A DNA stretch of 45,646 bases from Psychromonas sp. SA13A. GTDB taxonomy: Bacteria; Pseudomonadota; Gammaproteobacteria; Enterobacterales; Psychromonadaceae. The notes beneath the pieces were generated by a model. The model did not search any database, had not been told where the DNA came from, and worked only from the letters and a program-made list of their open reading frames with translations. Each line of letters starts with the position of its first letter. Position 1 is the first letter of the stretch. Below are positions 32,302 to 41,616 of the stretch, in pieces. Made by a program: the position numbers and the translations under genes. The stretch covers positions 1 through 45,646 of the forward strand of contig NZ_WTKU01000030.1 in the NCBI RefSeq assembly GCF_011378715.1, given 5' to 3'.

Positions 32302-34467
32302 ATGGACGTATCTTACCTTATCGATGATTTAAATGATCATCAACGCGCTGCCGTATCAGCACCAGAACAAAATATGCTGGTGTTAGCCGGCGCCGGTAGT
32401 GGTAAAACACGTGTTTTAACCCATAGAATCGCATGGCTTATGCAAGTTAATCAAATACCTACCTACGGTATTTTAGCGGTTACTTTTACCAACAAAGCAG
32501 CAAAAGAGATGCGTGGACGTATTGCTGATATTTGCCCACAGCAAATAGGCAGTATGTGGATTGGTACTTTCCACGGTATTGCCCATCGTTTATTGCGCTT
32601 GCATCATCAAGAAGCAAACTTACCAGAGCAATTCCAAATTATTGATAGTGATGACCAACAAAAGATGGTTAAGCGCATAATCAAAAGCTTAGGGTTAGAT
32701 GAAAAGTATTACCCTGCAAAAGAGTTGCAATGGTATATCAACGATAAAAAAGACGAAGGATTACGTGCTAAACATATCGACCCAGGTTTCGGCGTACAAG
32801 ATAAGCACCGCTTGCAAGTCTATCAAGCCTATGAAGCCGCTTGCCAATTAGCTGGATTAGTCGACTTTGCAGAATTATTATTGCGTGCGCATGAGTTGTT
32901 ATTAAATAACGCCGCACTATTGCTTCATTATCAACAGCGTTTTCAACATGTTTTAGTTGACGAGTTTCAAGATACGAATAAATTACAATACGCTTGGTTA
33001 ACACTATTAACTGATAACAATAATTACCTAACCATTGTCGGTGATGATGATCAATCTATCTACGGTTGGCGTGGCGCAGATATTGAAAATATTCAACGTT
33101 TTTTAAAAGAGAAAACGTCACCCGTTACTATTCGTTTAGAGCAAAATTATCGCTCCACAGGCAATATCCTAAAAGCCTCAAATCAATTAATTCAAAATAA
33201 CAGCGATCGTTTAGGAAAAGTTCTGTGGACTGACGGGGATGATGGCGAGCCAATCTCCATCTATAGTGCCTTCAATGATTATGATGAAGTGCGTTATGTC
33301 ACTAGCCAGTTGCAAACATGGGAAAAGGCAGGTAACAAACTCAGCGAATGTGCCATTTTATACCGCAGCAATGCACAATCGCGTTTATTTGAAGAACAAT
33401 TAATGGCGCAGCAAATTCCTTATCATATTTATGGTGGGCAACGCTTCTTCGACCGCTTGGAAATTAAAGACAGCATTGCCTATTTACGATTAATGAATAA
33501 CCATCAAGACGACGCGGCTTTCGAACGAATTGTTAACAAGCCTAAACGAAAAATAGGTAATACTAGCTTAGATAAAATAAGAATTTGTGCCCGTGAGCAA
33601 GGTTATACGCTATGGCAAGCTAGCCAATACTTAATTGAAAACAAACAATTAAGTCCTGCTGCTAAGGCGTCATTAAGTGGTTTCTTAACTTTAATTAACC
33701 GCTTTAAAAATGAAACCTCAGAATTACCTTTATTCCAAATGGTGGATCACATCAATAAACACTCAGGTTTAGAGGCGATGTATGAAGCTGAAAAAGGAGA
33801 GAAATCCCGTAGCCGAATCGAGAACTTACAAGAATTAGTGTCAGCGACTAAAGGATTTGTTATTCCCGAAGAAGAGCAAGAGATGGAAGAGTTGACTGCC
33901 TTTTTAGCTTACGCAGCTTTAGAATCAGGTGATAATCAAGCCGATGAGTTTGAAGATGCAGTTCAATTAATGACTATGCATGCAGCTAAAGGGTTAGAGT
34001 TTCCACAGGTATTTATTGTTGGAGTAGAAGAAGGCATGTTCCCTGGGCAGCAATCAGCTACCGATGAAACACGAATGGCCGAAGAGCGCCGCTTATGTTA
34101 TGTGGGCTTAACACGAGCAATGACAAAATTAACGCTTTGTCATGCTGAAAGTCGCCGCTTGTATGGACAAGAAAAGTTTCATCCACCATCGCGTTTTATT
34201 AGTGAGCTTCCAGAAGAGAATATTGAATATATTCGTTTAAAAACCCAAGTTCGAAGAGCACAACCCGTTATACAGAAACCAAAGCTAGCTATCACTCAAG
34301 ATATTCAGGGGTTCAAACTAGGACAACAAGTGATGCATCCCAAGTTTGGAGAAGGCACGATTACAGCGCAAGAAGGTAGTGGTGAAAATAGTCGTTTACA
34401 AGTTCACTTTATGGGTGTAGGTAGCAAATGGTTGATGACAACCTATGCTCGCTTAGAAGTCATATAA
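32302..34467 (+). CDS. uvrD: DNA helicase II UvrD
   Basis: Superfamily 1 3'-5' helicase for mismatch and nucleotide-excision repair. Helicase motifs in order: Walker A AGAGSGKTRVL (about residues 30-40), TFTNKAAKEMRGR, motif II VDEFQDTN, motif III GDDDQSIYGWRGA, motif IV QNYRST, motif V MTMHAAKGLEFPQVFIVG, motif VI YVGLTRAM. The C-terminal tail GQQVMHPKFGEGTI and the RLQVHF block form the UvrD Tudor-like RNA polymerase-binding region. 721 residues against 720 in E. coli. It is probably SOS-inducible through the LexA box just upstream. Confidence 0.97.
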   Translation: MDVSYLIDDLNDHQRAAVSAPEQNMLVLAGAGSGKTRVLTHRIAWLMQVNQIPTYGILAVTFTNKAAKEMRGRIADICPQQIGSMWIGTFHGIAHRLLRLHHQEANLPEQFQIIDSDDQQKMVKRIIKSLGLDEKYYPAKELQWYINDKKDEGLRAKHIDPGFGVQDKHRLQVYQAYEAACQLAGLVDFAELLLRAHELLLNNAALLLHYQQRFQHVLVDEFQDTNKLQYAWLTLLTDNNNYLTIVGDDDQSIYGWRGADIENIQRFLKEKTSPVTIRLEQNYRSTGNILKASNQLIQNNSDRLGKVLWTDGDDGEPISIYSAFNDYDEVRYVTSQLQTWEKAGNKLSECAILYRSNAQSRLFEEQLMAQQIPYHIYGGQRFFDRLEIKDSIAYLRLMNNHQDDAAFERIVNKPKRKIGNTSLDKIRICAREQGYTLWQASQYLIENKQLSPAAKASLSGFLTLINRFKNETSELPLFQMVDHINKHSGLEAMYEAEKGEKSRSRIENLQELVSATKGFVIPEEEQEMEELTAFLAYAALESGDNQADEFEDAVQLMTMHAAKGLEFPQVFIVGVEEGMFPGQQSATDETRMAEERRLCYVGLTRAMTKLTLCHAESRRLYGQEKFHPPSRFISELPEENIEYIRLKTQVRRAQPVIQKPKLAITQDIQGFKLGQQVMHPKFGEGTITAQEGSGENSRLQVHFMGVGSKWLMTTYARLEVI

Positions 34468-34613
34468 TCGATGAGAGTGTCCAAGTTAATGGCTAAATAA
34501 TGCGTCTTGCTTGATAACGGCTATGAAGGTCTCGATGTTAATACGAGGCGCTAGCATAAGAATTATCGGTGTTGGCGCTTTTATTTAAACGCAATCAACA
34601 ACGTTGAAGCATA

Positions 34614-34655
34614 ATCAAAACTGTGATTATCATTCGATAAACAAGCAGTTTTGAT
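34614..34655. repeat. 10-bp inverted repeat downstream of uvrD
   Basis: ATCAAAACTG (34614-34623) and CAGTTTTGAT (34646-34655) are perfect complements with a 22-base loop. The next bases (CTTTATAAG) are not a clear T tract. It could end uvrD transcription or regulate the gene at 34749. Confidence 0.45.
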
Positions 34656-34748
34656 CTTTATAAGATGCTAAAAAATGAAAACTAATTACACTGGTTTAGT
34701 GCCTATTTTTTAATAGTTGCGCTAAGCACATAATACAGGGAGTGAATT

Positions 34749-35204
34749 ATGCGTTCTAAACTGATCAAAGACTTTTTAGTTTATATTGAAGACTGCCATA
34801 AAGCCTTAGCCGACCTTTATCAGCGGTTGGGTGAAGAAGCCAGCGACCGAAAAACAAAATTATTATTAGAATACATGAAAAACAGAGAGCAAATCTCTCA
34901 TCTCAATTTACATCAATACATTAAACTCGCTCCCGTTAGTTTATTAGACACCCTGTTAGATAACTTCTTCGACCAAAGTTTTCCACAACGCTGCAAAGAC
35001 CTTGAGCTAAAAACAGATTTAGAGTTAGAAGACATTGTGACTTTAGCAATACAATTAGATATGCAATTAATTGAAGCAATGAAAGCGGTTGCTAATAACA
35101 GCCCTACTTTAGAAGCAGAAACGGCTATCGGGCAATTAACCAGTAAAGAAGAAGAAATGCTGTATCAAGTTGTTATCGCCAGTCATGAATTTGAGTACTT
35201 ATAG
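34749..35204 (+). CDS. All-helical protein of unknown function
   Basis: 151 residues, predicted entirely helical by composition, with regular Leu/Ile/Glu/Lys periodicity and no signal or membrane segment. Histidine and glutamate pairs are spaced as in ferritin-like bundles (YIEDCHKAL, EEASDRKTKLLLEYMKNREQISHL, AIQLDMQLIEAM, EEEMLYQVVIASHEFEYL). A four-helix ferritin or rubrerythrin-like fold is therefore possible but unproven. GGGAG precedes the ATG. It stands alone between uvrD and argS. Confidence 0.7.
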   Translation: MRSKLIKDFLVYIEDCHKALADLYQRLGEEASDRKTKLLLEYMKNREQISHLNLHQYIKLAPVSLLDTLLDNFFDQSFPQRCKDLELKTDLELEDIVTLAIQLDMQLIEAMKAVANNSPTLEAETAIGQLTSKEEEMLYQVVIASHEFEYL

Positions 35205-35342
35205 TTTCATCTGCCGCTAATATTAAAAGTATTCCTGATATTGGACTTTTAAGGCTTGTTATTAACTTCCTCGCTAGTCTTCACCAACGATAAACGGTAG
35301 AATCTGACTACTTTATTTGTCGAATCAATTGGTGAGTTACCC

Positions 35343-37091
35343 ATGAAAGCATTAATCCAAACCCTCCTTGAACAAGCAGTTGCTTCTTTACAGACACAAC
35401 AAATTTTACCTGCCGATGTTCAACCACGCATCACGATTGATCGCACTAAAGACAAATCACATGGCGACTTTGCTAATAACTTAGCTTTAATGCTAGCAAA
35501 ACCAGCAAAACAAAATCCACGCGCCCTTGCTGAGCTAATCGTAAAAAACTTACCGGCTTCAGAATTAGTTCTCAAAACAGAGATCGCAGGTCCTGGTTTT
35601 ATTAATTTTTTCATCAACCCTCACTATATCGAAAAACAAATTGATAGCGCTTTTGCAGATGAGCGTTTAAATGTGCAAGTAACTGACACTCCACAAACGG
35701 TAGTGATCGATTACTCATCGCCTAACCTTGCCAAAGAAATGCACGTAGGTCATTTACGCTCAACGATTATCGGTGACTCAGTAACCCGTACGCTAGAGTT
35801 TCAAGGGCATAATGTTGTTCGCCAAAATCACGTGGGTGATTGGGGAACTCAATTTGGTATGCTTTTAGCCTATATGGAAGAGTTACGAGCAAAAGGGGAA
35901 GAGATTAATAAAAACCTTGCCAACCTAGAAGTATTCTACCGCGCCGCAAAAGGACGTTTTGATGAGTCAGAAGTCTTTGCTAACCGAGCCCGTGATCTAG
36001 TAGTTGCTCTACAAAGCGGTGATAGCGAATGCTTAGCCCTATGGAAAGAATTCAAAGAAATTAGTATTGCACACTGTCAAGAAGCCTATGATCGTTTAGG
36101 GGTAAGCTTAAGTTTAGATGATGTGCGCGGAGAAAGTGCATATGATAAAGACTTGTCAGTCGTTGTCAGCGACCTAGATGCAAAAGGTCTATTACAAGAA
36201 AGCCAAGGTGCTAAATGTGTTTTCTTAGATGAATTTAAAAATAAAGAAGGCGAACCTCTACCTGTTATTATCAAGAAAAAAGATGGTGGATTTTTATATG
36301 CGACGTCTGATTTAGCAGCCATCCGCTACCGTCAATCGGTATTAAATGCGGATCGCGTTTTATACTTTGTCGATGCACGTCAAGGGTTACATTTCCAGCA
36401 AGTCTTTCAAGTTGCACGCTTAGCTGAGTTTGTTAAAGCAGGCACCTCACTTGAACATATGCCGTTTGGTACGGTAATGGGAGAGGATGGAAAACCATTC
36501 AAAACACGTGCAGGTTCAACACCAAAACTAGCTGACTTACTTACCGAAGCAGAACAACGTGCTTACCAATTAGTAAAAGAAAAAAATCAAGATATGGCAG
36601 AAGACGAACTACGTCATATTGCCTCAATCGTTGGCATTTCTTCTGTAAAGTATGCAGACTTATCAAAAAACCGCACCAGCGATTACACCTTTAGTTTTGA
36701 TAGCATGTTAAGTTTTGAAGGAAATACTGCTCCTTATTTATTATATGCTTACACACGTGTAGCCAGTATCTTTAATAAAGCAGGTATCGAAATAAATAGT
36801 GTCACTGCTGATGTTTCATTTAGCGAAGAAAAAGAGATCGATCTAGCTAACAAACTGATGCAGTTTAATGAAATTATTGATCAAGTTGGTAAACAAGGAA
36901 TGCCACACTTCTTATGTGCTTACCTGTTTGAGTTAGCCGGTTTATTCTCAAGTTTTTACGAAGCTTGCCCAATATTAATCGCAGAGAATGAAACACAAAA
37001 ACAAAGCCGTTTAAAACTAGCTGGTTTAACGGCTAAAACGCTGCAACAAGGTTTAGCTCTGTTAGGCATTAACACATTGGAACGTATGTAA
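35343..37091 (+). CDS. argS: Arginyl-tRNA synthetase ArgS
   Basis: Class I aminoacyl-tRNA synthetase, 582 residues (E. coli 577). The ArgRS-specific N-terminal Add-1 domain precedes the catalytic core with [24 protein letters not shown], where HVGH is the HIGH motif. [12 protein letters not shown] and [17 protein letters not shown] replace the usual KMSKS loop, as in many ArgRS. The C-terminal anticodon-binding domain includes [13 protein letters not shown]. It lies two bases before ftsN, so the two are probably cotranscribed. Confidence 0.97.
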   Translation: MKALIQTLLEQAVASLQTQQILPADVQPRITIDRTKDKSHGDFANNLALMLAKPAKQNPRALAELIVKNLPASELVLKTEIAGPGFINFFINPHYIEKQIDSAFADERLNVQVTDTPQTVVIDYSSPNLAKEMHVGHLRSTIIGDSVTRTLEFQGHNVVRQNHVGDWGTQFGMLLAYMEELRAKGEEINKNLANLEVFYRAAKGRFDESEVFANRARDLVVALQSGDSECLALWKEFKEISIAHCQEAYDRLGVSLSLDDVRGESAYDKDLSVVVSDLDAKGLLQESQGAKCVFLDEFKNKEGEPLPVIIKKKDGGFLYATSDLAAIRYRQSVLNADRVLYFVDARQGLHFQQVFQVARLAEFVKAGTSLEHMPFGTVMGEDGKPFKTRAGSTPKLADLLTEAEQRAYQLVKEKNQDMAEDELRHIASIVGISSVKYADLSKNRTSDYTFSFDSMLSFEGNTAPYLLYAYTRVASIFNKAGIEINSVTADVSFSEEKEIDLANKLMQFNEIIDQVGKQGMPHFLCAYLFELAGLFSSFYEACPILIAENETQKQSRLKLAGLTAKTLQQGLALLGINTLERM

Positions 37092-37093
37092 TA

Positions 37094-37615
37094 ATGGCCA
37101 AGGTAACACGAAGAAAACCTGCTAAACGCGGGGCAAATAAAAGAAATAATAAACGTAAACCTAATCAACAAGGGTTTCCATATATTGCTTGTTTTTTTGC
37201 GCTCGTGTTAATCGCTTTTATTGGCTATTTTGTTTTTGCTGTCGATAAACCAGCACCTCAAGTTAAGCCTAAGAAAAGCATGGTTAAAAATGAAGAAGTG
37301 CTACCTGAAAAACCCCAACCACAATGGGATTACGTTGATATATTAAAAACCAAAGAAGTAACCGTTGAAATACCTGAACAAAAAAAATCAACTCGACCTT
37401 ATCAAATGCAATGTGGTTCATTTAGACATCAGGGTGATGCTGAGTCTTTGAAAGCAAAAATAGCTTTTCAAGGGCTAGAAAGTCAGGTAAAAAAGACCGG
37501 CAATTGGTATCGCGTTATTTTGGGCCCATACGAACGTAAGCGCTTAGCAGAAAAGCAACGGCATAAACTACAACGAGCCAAAATAAATGGCTGTCAAATA
37601 TGGTATTGGCGTTAA
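37094..37615 (+). CDS. ftsN: Cell division protein FtsN, short form
   Basis: Bitopic division protein that triggers septal synthesis through FtsA and FtsWI. It has a basic cytoplasmic tail of about 28 residues, one membrane span (YIACFFALVLIAFIGYFVFAV), a periplasmic stretch LPEKPQPQWDYVDILK resembling the essential FtsN helix, then a C-terminal SPOR domain (MQCGSFRHQGDAESLKAKIAFQG, GNWYRVILGPY). At 173 residues it is far shorter than E. coli FtsN (319) because the Gln-rich linker is nearly absent. Position next to hslVU supports the call. The start lies two bases after argS. Confidence 0.85.
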   Translation: MAKVTRRKPAKRGANKRNNKRKPNQQGFPYIACFFALVLIAFIGYFVFAVDKPAPQVKPKKSMVKNEEVLPEKPQPQWDYVDILKTKEVTVEIPEQKKSTRPYQMQCGSFRHQGDAESLKAKIAFQGLESQVKKTGNWYRVILGPYERKRLAEKQRHKLQRAKINGCQIWYWR

Positions 37616-37622
37616 TCATTTT

Positions 37623-37650
37623 AAAGGAGAACCTAGGTTCTCCTTTTCTT
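37623..37650 (+). terminator. Terminator after ftsN
   Basis: AAAGGAGAAC (37623-37632) and GTTCTCCTTT (37637-37646) form a perfect 10-bp stem around CTAG, followed by TTCTTT. It separates argS-ftsN from the heat-shock promoter of hslVU. Confidence 0.88.
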
Positions 37651-37662
37651 TGCCTATTTCCC

Positions 37663-37690
37663 CTTGAATTCAATAAAAACCACCCCATTT
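37663..37690 (+). promoter_or_regulatory. Sigma-32 heat-shock promoter of hslVU
   Basis: CTTGAAT (37663-37669), a 13-base spacer and CCCCATTT (37683-37690) match the RpoH consensus CTTGAAA-N(11-16)-CCCCATnT with one mismatch. It lies about 60 bases before hslV. Confidence 0.88.
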
Positions 37691-37752
37691 TATATTTATC
37701 AGCCAATAATTTGGCCTACTCATTTAGTTAACAAACAACAAAAGGGTTCAAT

Positions 37753-38301
37753 ATGACGACTATTGTTTCTGTACGACGCGGTAATCAAGTGGTTATCGGT
37801 GGTGATGGTCAGGTATCACTCGGTAACACCGTAATGAAAGGCAATGCACGCAAAGTACACCGTTTATACAATGATCAAGTCATTGCAGGCTTTGCGGGAG
37901 GCACTGCGGATGCTTTTACTTTGTTAGAGCGTTTTGAAGCCAAGCTACAAGCCCACCAAGGTAACCTTGAACGCGCAGCGGTTGAATTAGCCAAAGATTG
38001 GCGTACCGATCGCATGTTAAGAAAATTAGAAGCATTATTAGCCGTCGCAGATAAAAAACATTCCTATATTATTACCGGTAATGGTGATGTAGTTAGACCT
38101 GAAAATGACTTAATTGCCATTGGTTCAGGTGGTAATTTCGCACAATCTGCAGCCATGGCTTTATTAGAAAATACTGATTTATCTGCGCAGGAAATAGTTG
38201 AAAAAGCACTCACTATCGCCGGCAACATATGTGTATTTACTAACACTAACCAAACGATTGAATGTATCGACATTGATGCTGAAATAGCAACAAAAAAATA
38301 G
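37753..38301 (+). CDS. hslV: ATP-dependent protease peptidase subunit HslV
   Basis: Proteasome beta-type threonine peptidase that assembles as two hexamers and works with HslU. Met1 is followed by TTIVSVRRG; Thr2 is the catalytic nucleophile after Met removal. [19 protein letters not shown]-type (RKVHRL) and AGGTADAF are conserved. 182 residues; E. coli has 176. It is the first gene of hslVU, eight bases before hslU, and is heat-shock controlled by the promoter just upstream. Confidence 0.97.
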   Translation: MTTIVSVRRGNQVVIGGDGQVSLGNTVMKGNARKVHRLYNDQVIAGFAGGTADAFTLLERFEAKLQAHQGNLERAAVELAKDWRTDRMLRKLEALLAVADKKHSYIITGNGDVVRPENDLIAIGSGGNFAQSAAMALLENTDLSAQEIVEKALTIAGNICVFTNTNQTIECIDIDAEIATKK

Positions 38302-38309
38302 GAATACAC

Positions 38310-39656
38310 ATGACTAACAATATGACTCCGCAACAAATAGCGCATGAATTAGATCGCCACATAATAGGCCAAAGCAAAGCTAAACGCGCCGTTGCTATCG
38401 CATTACGTAATCGCTGGCGTCGCATGCAACTTGATGAAGATATTCGTCATGAAGTAACGCCTAAAAATATTTTAATGATAGGTCCAACGGGTGTTGGTAA
38501 AACTGAAATTGCACGCCGCTTAGCAAAATTAGCCAATGCACCCTTCATTAAAGTTGAAGCGACAAAATTTACTGAAGTAGGTTATGTCGGTAAAGAAGTT
38601 GAAAGTATCGTTAAAGATTTAGTTGAAGCTGCAATTAAAATAACAAAAGAGCAAGAATTAGCAAAAGTAACTGCAAAAGCAGAAGATTTAGCTGAAGAGC
38701 GTATTTTAGATATTCTTATTCCACCGGCTAAAACAGCAACTGAATGGGATGTGAACAATTCAGAAGTTGTTGAAGAAGGGCCTGCGAGACAGTCTTTCCG
38801 TAAAAAATTACGAGAAGGAAAATTAGACGATAAAGAAGTTGAAATTGATGTGCCAGCACCACAAATTGGTGTAGAAATAATGGCGCCTCCTGGTATGGAG
38901 GAGATGACGAACCAACTACAAGGCATGTTCCAAAACTTAGGTAATAAGAGCGAGTCTAAAAAACGTAAAATGAAAATTAAGGACGCATTAAAAGCATTAA
39001 TAGAAAGCGAAGCGTCAAAACTGATTAACCAAGAAGACTTAAAAGAAAAAGCCATTTTCGCAGCAGAAAACAATGGCATTATCTTTATAGATGAAATAGA
39101 TAAAATATGTAAACGTGGTGAGTCATCTGGCCCTGATGTTTCACGTGAAGGCGTACAGCGTGACCTACTTCCTTTAATTGAAGGTTCAACAGTACAAACT
39201 AAACATGGCATGGTGAAAACAGACCACATGCTGTTTATCGCTTCTGGTGCATTCCAAGTGGCGAAACCTTCTGACTTGATCCCTGAGTTACAAGGTCGTT
39301 TACCAATCAGAGTTGAATTAGAAGCATTACGTGAAGAAGATTTAGCACGTATTTTAACCGAGCCTAAAGCTTCTCTAAGCGAACAGTACCAAGCTTTATT
39401 AGCGACTGAAGGAGTGACCATTACTTTCACTCAATGCGGTATCAATAAAATAGCGAAGTCTGCATGGCATGTGAATGAAACGACCGAAAATATCGGAGCA
39501 CGACGTTTACATACTATGATGGAGCACATTATGGATGAGCTATCTTATGAAGCCACTGAACGTTCAGGTGAGTCAATTACGATTGATGAAGCCTATGTGG
39601 CTAGTATGCTAGATGAAGTCGTTCAAGATGAAGATTTAACTCGTTATATATTATAA
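38310..39656 (+). CDS. hslU: HslU unfoldase ATPase subunit
   Basis: AAA+ ATPase that unfolds substrates and feeds them to HslV. Walker A is [14 protein letters not shown] (about residues 56-64), followed by the pore loop in [16 protein letters not shown] with its GYVG motif. An intermediate I-domain spans about 110-240. Walker B is [13 protein letters not shown], followed by sensor and C-terminal blocks [21 protein letters not shown] and EDLTRYIL. 448 residues (E. coli 443). A strong terminator follows. Confidence 0.97.
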   Translation: MTNNMTPQQIAHELDRHIIGQSKAKRAVAIALRNRWRRMQLDEDIRHEVTPKNILMIGPTGVGKTEIARRLAKLANAPFIKVEATKFTEVGYVGKEVESIVKDLVEAAIKITKEQELAKVTAKAEDLAEERILDILIPPAKTATEWDVNNSEVVEEGPARQSFRKKLREGKLDDKEVEIDVPAPQIGVEIMAPPGMEEMTNQLQGMFQNLGNKSESKKRKMKIKDALKALIESEASKLINQEDLKEKAIFAAENNGIIFIDEIDKICKRGESSGPDVSREGVQRDLLPLIEGSTVQTKHGMVKTDHMLFIASGAFQVAKPSDLIPELQGRLPIRVELEALREEDLARILTEPKASLSEQYQALLATEGVTITFTQCGINKIAKSAWHVNETTENIGARRLHTMMEHIMDELSYEATERSGESITIDEAYVASMLDEVVQDEDLTRYIL

Positions 39657-39680
39657 AGTAAGCATTTATATAGTATAAAT

Positions 39681-39720
39681 AAAAAGGCTCTGGTACCTAT
39701 CGGTATCAGAGCCTTTTTTT
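39681..39720. terminator. Bidirectional terminator between hslU and mtlR
   Basis: AAAAAGGCTCTGGTACC (39681-39697) pairs with GGTATCAGAGCCTTTTT (39702-39718) around TATC with one mismatch. T runs follow on both strands. Confidence 0.9.
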
Positions 39721-39812
39721 ATTTCATAAACTAGACATTGCTAATAGCATTTAATCAATATCTATTATTAGCGAGTTTAAAGTCTTATCACTATCGTTTT
39801 ATTAATGAAGTA

Positions 39813-40346
39813 TTAAAAAGGACTTTCTTTATTTAAAGTTTCGCAGAGAGAAATAATTTCAAGCGCTAAGGATGACTTGATCACTTGTTGCTGTCTATCT
39901 AATTGCATTTTATAAAAAGTTAAATCTATATCATCTTGTGCAACAGCTACTAAATCAAAAATACCCATATTCATATTTTTAGCTAAATGCAGAGATTTAA
40001 TGGCATCAGCAATTAACTGATCGGTAAAGTGGTATTCGGCACTATCATTACTGAGTAAATTTTTTAATTTTATAATGCTTTCTATATCTTGATAAATAGG
40101 ATGAGGTATCACCCCTAAACCAAATAATAGTTTTAAACGAACAGACAACTCACCTAAAGGCCCTGAATTATGTAGTAGTGGACCCACAACAGATTGAACA
40201 GCAAAATCATTTTTCAGAAAAATACGTTCAATTAACCCTTGAATCAGTTGTTCAAAGATATCCACTGTAGAGATAAAAAAACCACGAGCAGTCAGGCTCG
40301 TATTCAGACATTCTAGTATTTCAGTTTCTTGCAGTTGTTTTGACAT
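39813..40346 (-). CDS. mtlR: Mannitol operon repressor MtlR
   Basis: 177 residues, all helical, of the MtlR family that negatively controls the mannitol operon in enterobacteria and vibrios. It lacks a recognisable DNA-binding helix-turn-helix, as do its relatives, so it likely acts with another factor. Conserved parts include SVVGPLLHNSGPLGELSVRLKLLFGLGVI and YQDIESIIKLKNLL. It is the third gene of mtlA-mtlD-mtlR, 52 bases after mtlD, the gap holding a 12-bp hairpin. Confidence 0.9.
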   Translation of the reverse strand: MSKQLQETEILECLNTSLTARGFFISTVDIFEQLIQGLIERIFLKNDFAVQSVVGPLLHNSGPLGELSVRLKLLFGLGVIPHPIYQDIESIIKLKNLLSNDSAEYHFTDQLIADAIKSLHLAKNMNMGIFDLVAVAQDDIDLTFYKMQLDRQQQVIKSSLALEIISLCETLNKESPF

Positions 40347-40363
40347 AAGCTCAGCTAGGTTAG

Positions 40364-40390
40364 GTTGTACGAGATAGGATCTCGTACAAC
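40364..40390. repeat. Perfect 12-bp hairpin between mtlD and mtlR
   Basis: GTTGTACGAGAT (40364-40375) and ATCTCGTACAAC (40379-40390) are perfect complements around AGG. No T tract follows on the minus strand, so it is more likely an RNA-processing or stability hairpin lowering mtlR output than a full terminator. Confidence 0.8.
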
Positions 40391-40398
40391 TATTTCTT

Positions 40399-41541
40399 TT
40401 AAGCCATCGCTAGGTATAGCTGTTCTATTTTGAACGCTTCATTACTATCCGCTGGTAAACCAGTGTATTTAGACAGTGTTGCAATAAAGCCAATCTCTTC
40501 TAATGACGCTTGTAATTCAATTGCTTGAGGATCGTCGCTATTTTTATATTTAAATGCAGCAGCGATACCTTTTAGTAACATATCATTAGCAGTAGCGTAT
40601 TCAATTGTACCTAATAGAGGTTTAACTAAACGATCATTCTCTCCTAACTTACGGATAGGTTGACGGCCTACACGGTCAATTTCATCATGTAGATAAGGGT
40701 TTGCAAAGCGACCGATAATTTTGTCAATGTAAGCATTGTGTGCATCACGCTCAAAACCATAACGGTTAATCAATACTTCACCACTTTCTTGCATTGCTTG
40801 TTTTACCTGAGAACAAATAGCATCATCATCAATAGCATCTTTAACTGTTTCATGACCTGCTAATGCACCTAAATAAGCAGTCATGATATGACCCGTATTT
40901 AAGGTAAATAATTTACGTTCGATGAAAGCCATTAAGTTATCAGTTTTCTGCATGCCTTCAATAACAGGTATTTCACCTCTAAATTGTTGCTCATCAACAA
41001 TCCACTCACTGAAGCTTTCCACTGTCACTTCAAGAGGATCATCAGATTCAGAAGGAGGTACAATACGGTCTACGGCAGAATCAACAAAACCAACTAAACG
41101 CTCTGCTTGCTCATGGTACTTTTCATCTAAATGCTTATAGACTTCTGCTTTAAGAAAAGTCGTACCACGGATCATGTTTTCACATGCGATGATATTAAGG
41201 AATTGCTCGTTTTTAGCATCAAAACGTAATGCTAAGCCTTGTGCAATTTTGTTAGCGATAATAACTAATACATTAGGGCCAACGGCTGTAGTGATTAAAT
41301 CTGTTTCACTGATAAGAGCAACTAACTCTTCACTTGTTGAATTAATTGCATTAACACCAGAAACAACTTCTGTTTTACATTCTGCACCAACTACTTTTAC
41401 ATTGTAAGTATTCAGTGTATTTAGCAAATTAATAACTTTTTCATCGACATCAGCAAAAGTAACTTTTATGCCAGCATCTGCTAATAATTTACCAATAAAG
41501 CCACGGCCAATATTACCCGCGCCAAAATGAATTGATTTCAT
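40399..41541 (-). CDS. mtlD: Mannitol-1-phosphate 5-dehydrogenase MtlD
   Basis: Oxidises mannitol 1-phosphate to fructose 6-phosphate with NAD. The 380-residue protein has the N-terminal nucleotide site [12 protein letters not shown], the [11 protein letters not shown] segment, [13 protein letters not shown], and the polyol dehydrogenase catalytic region [14 protein letters not shown] with the active-site Lys in [11 protein letters not shown]. Length and ends match E. coli MtlD (382). AAGGA precedes the ATG. It is downstream of mtlA after a hairpin that may reduce readthrough. Confidence 0.97.
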   Translation of the reverse strand: MKSIHFGAGNIGRGFIGKLLADAGIKVTFADVDEKVINLLNTLNTYNVKVVGAECKTEVVSGVNAINSTSEELVALISETDLITTAVGPNVLVIIANKIAQGLALRFDAKNEQFLNIIACENMIRGTTFLKAEVYKHLDEKYHEQAERLVGFVDSAVDRIVPPSESDDPLEVTVESFSEWIVDEQQFRGEIPVIEGMQKTDNLMAFIERKLFTLNTGHIMTAYLGALAGHETVKDAIDDDAICSQVKQAMQESGEVLINRYGFERDAHNAYIDKIIGRFANPYLHDEIDRVGRQPIRKLGENDRLVKPLLGTIEYATANDMLLKGIAAAFKYKNSDDPQAIELQASLEEIGFIATLSKYTGLPADSNEAFKIEQLYLAMA

Positions 41542-41573
41542 TGTTTTTTCCTTATGAAAGTAATCTAAAACGA

Positions 41574-41599
41574 AAAACGCTGGTAAAAACCAGCGTTTT
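41574..41599. terminator. Intercistronic hairpin between mtlA and mtlD
   Basis: AAAACGCTGG (41574-41583) and CCAGCGTTTT (41590-41599) are perfect complements with a 6-base loop. On the minus strand TTTTTCGTTTT overlaps and follows the stem. It looks like a partial terminator that would make the transporter message more abundant than mtlD. Confidence 0.75.
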
Positions 41600-41616
41600 A
41601 ATTAAGTCTGATTTGA

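Noticed and set aside
38582-39430. A 282-codon frame antisense to hslU
   Set aside because: It lies entirely inside hslU on the other strand; composition follows the codon bias of hslU and no motif is present.
41174-41407. Antisense frames inside mtlD (also 40922-41140)
   Set aside because: Shadows of a clear gene with no independent signals.
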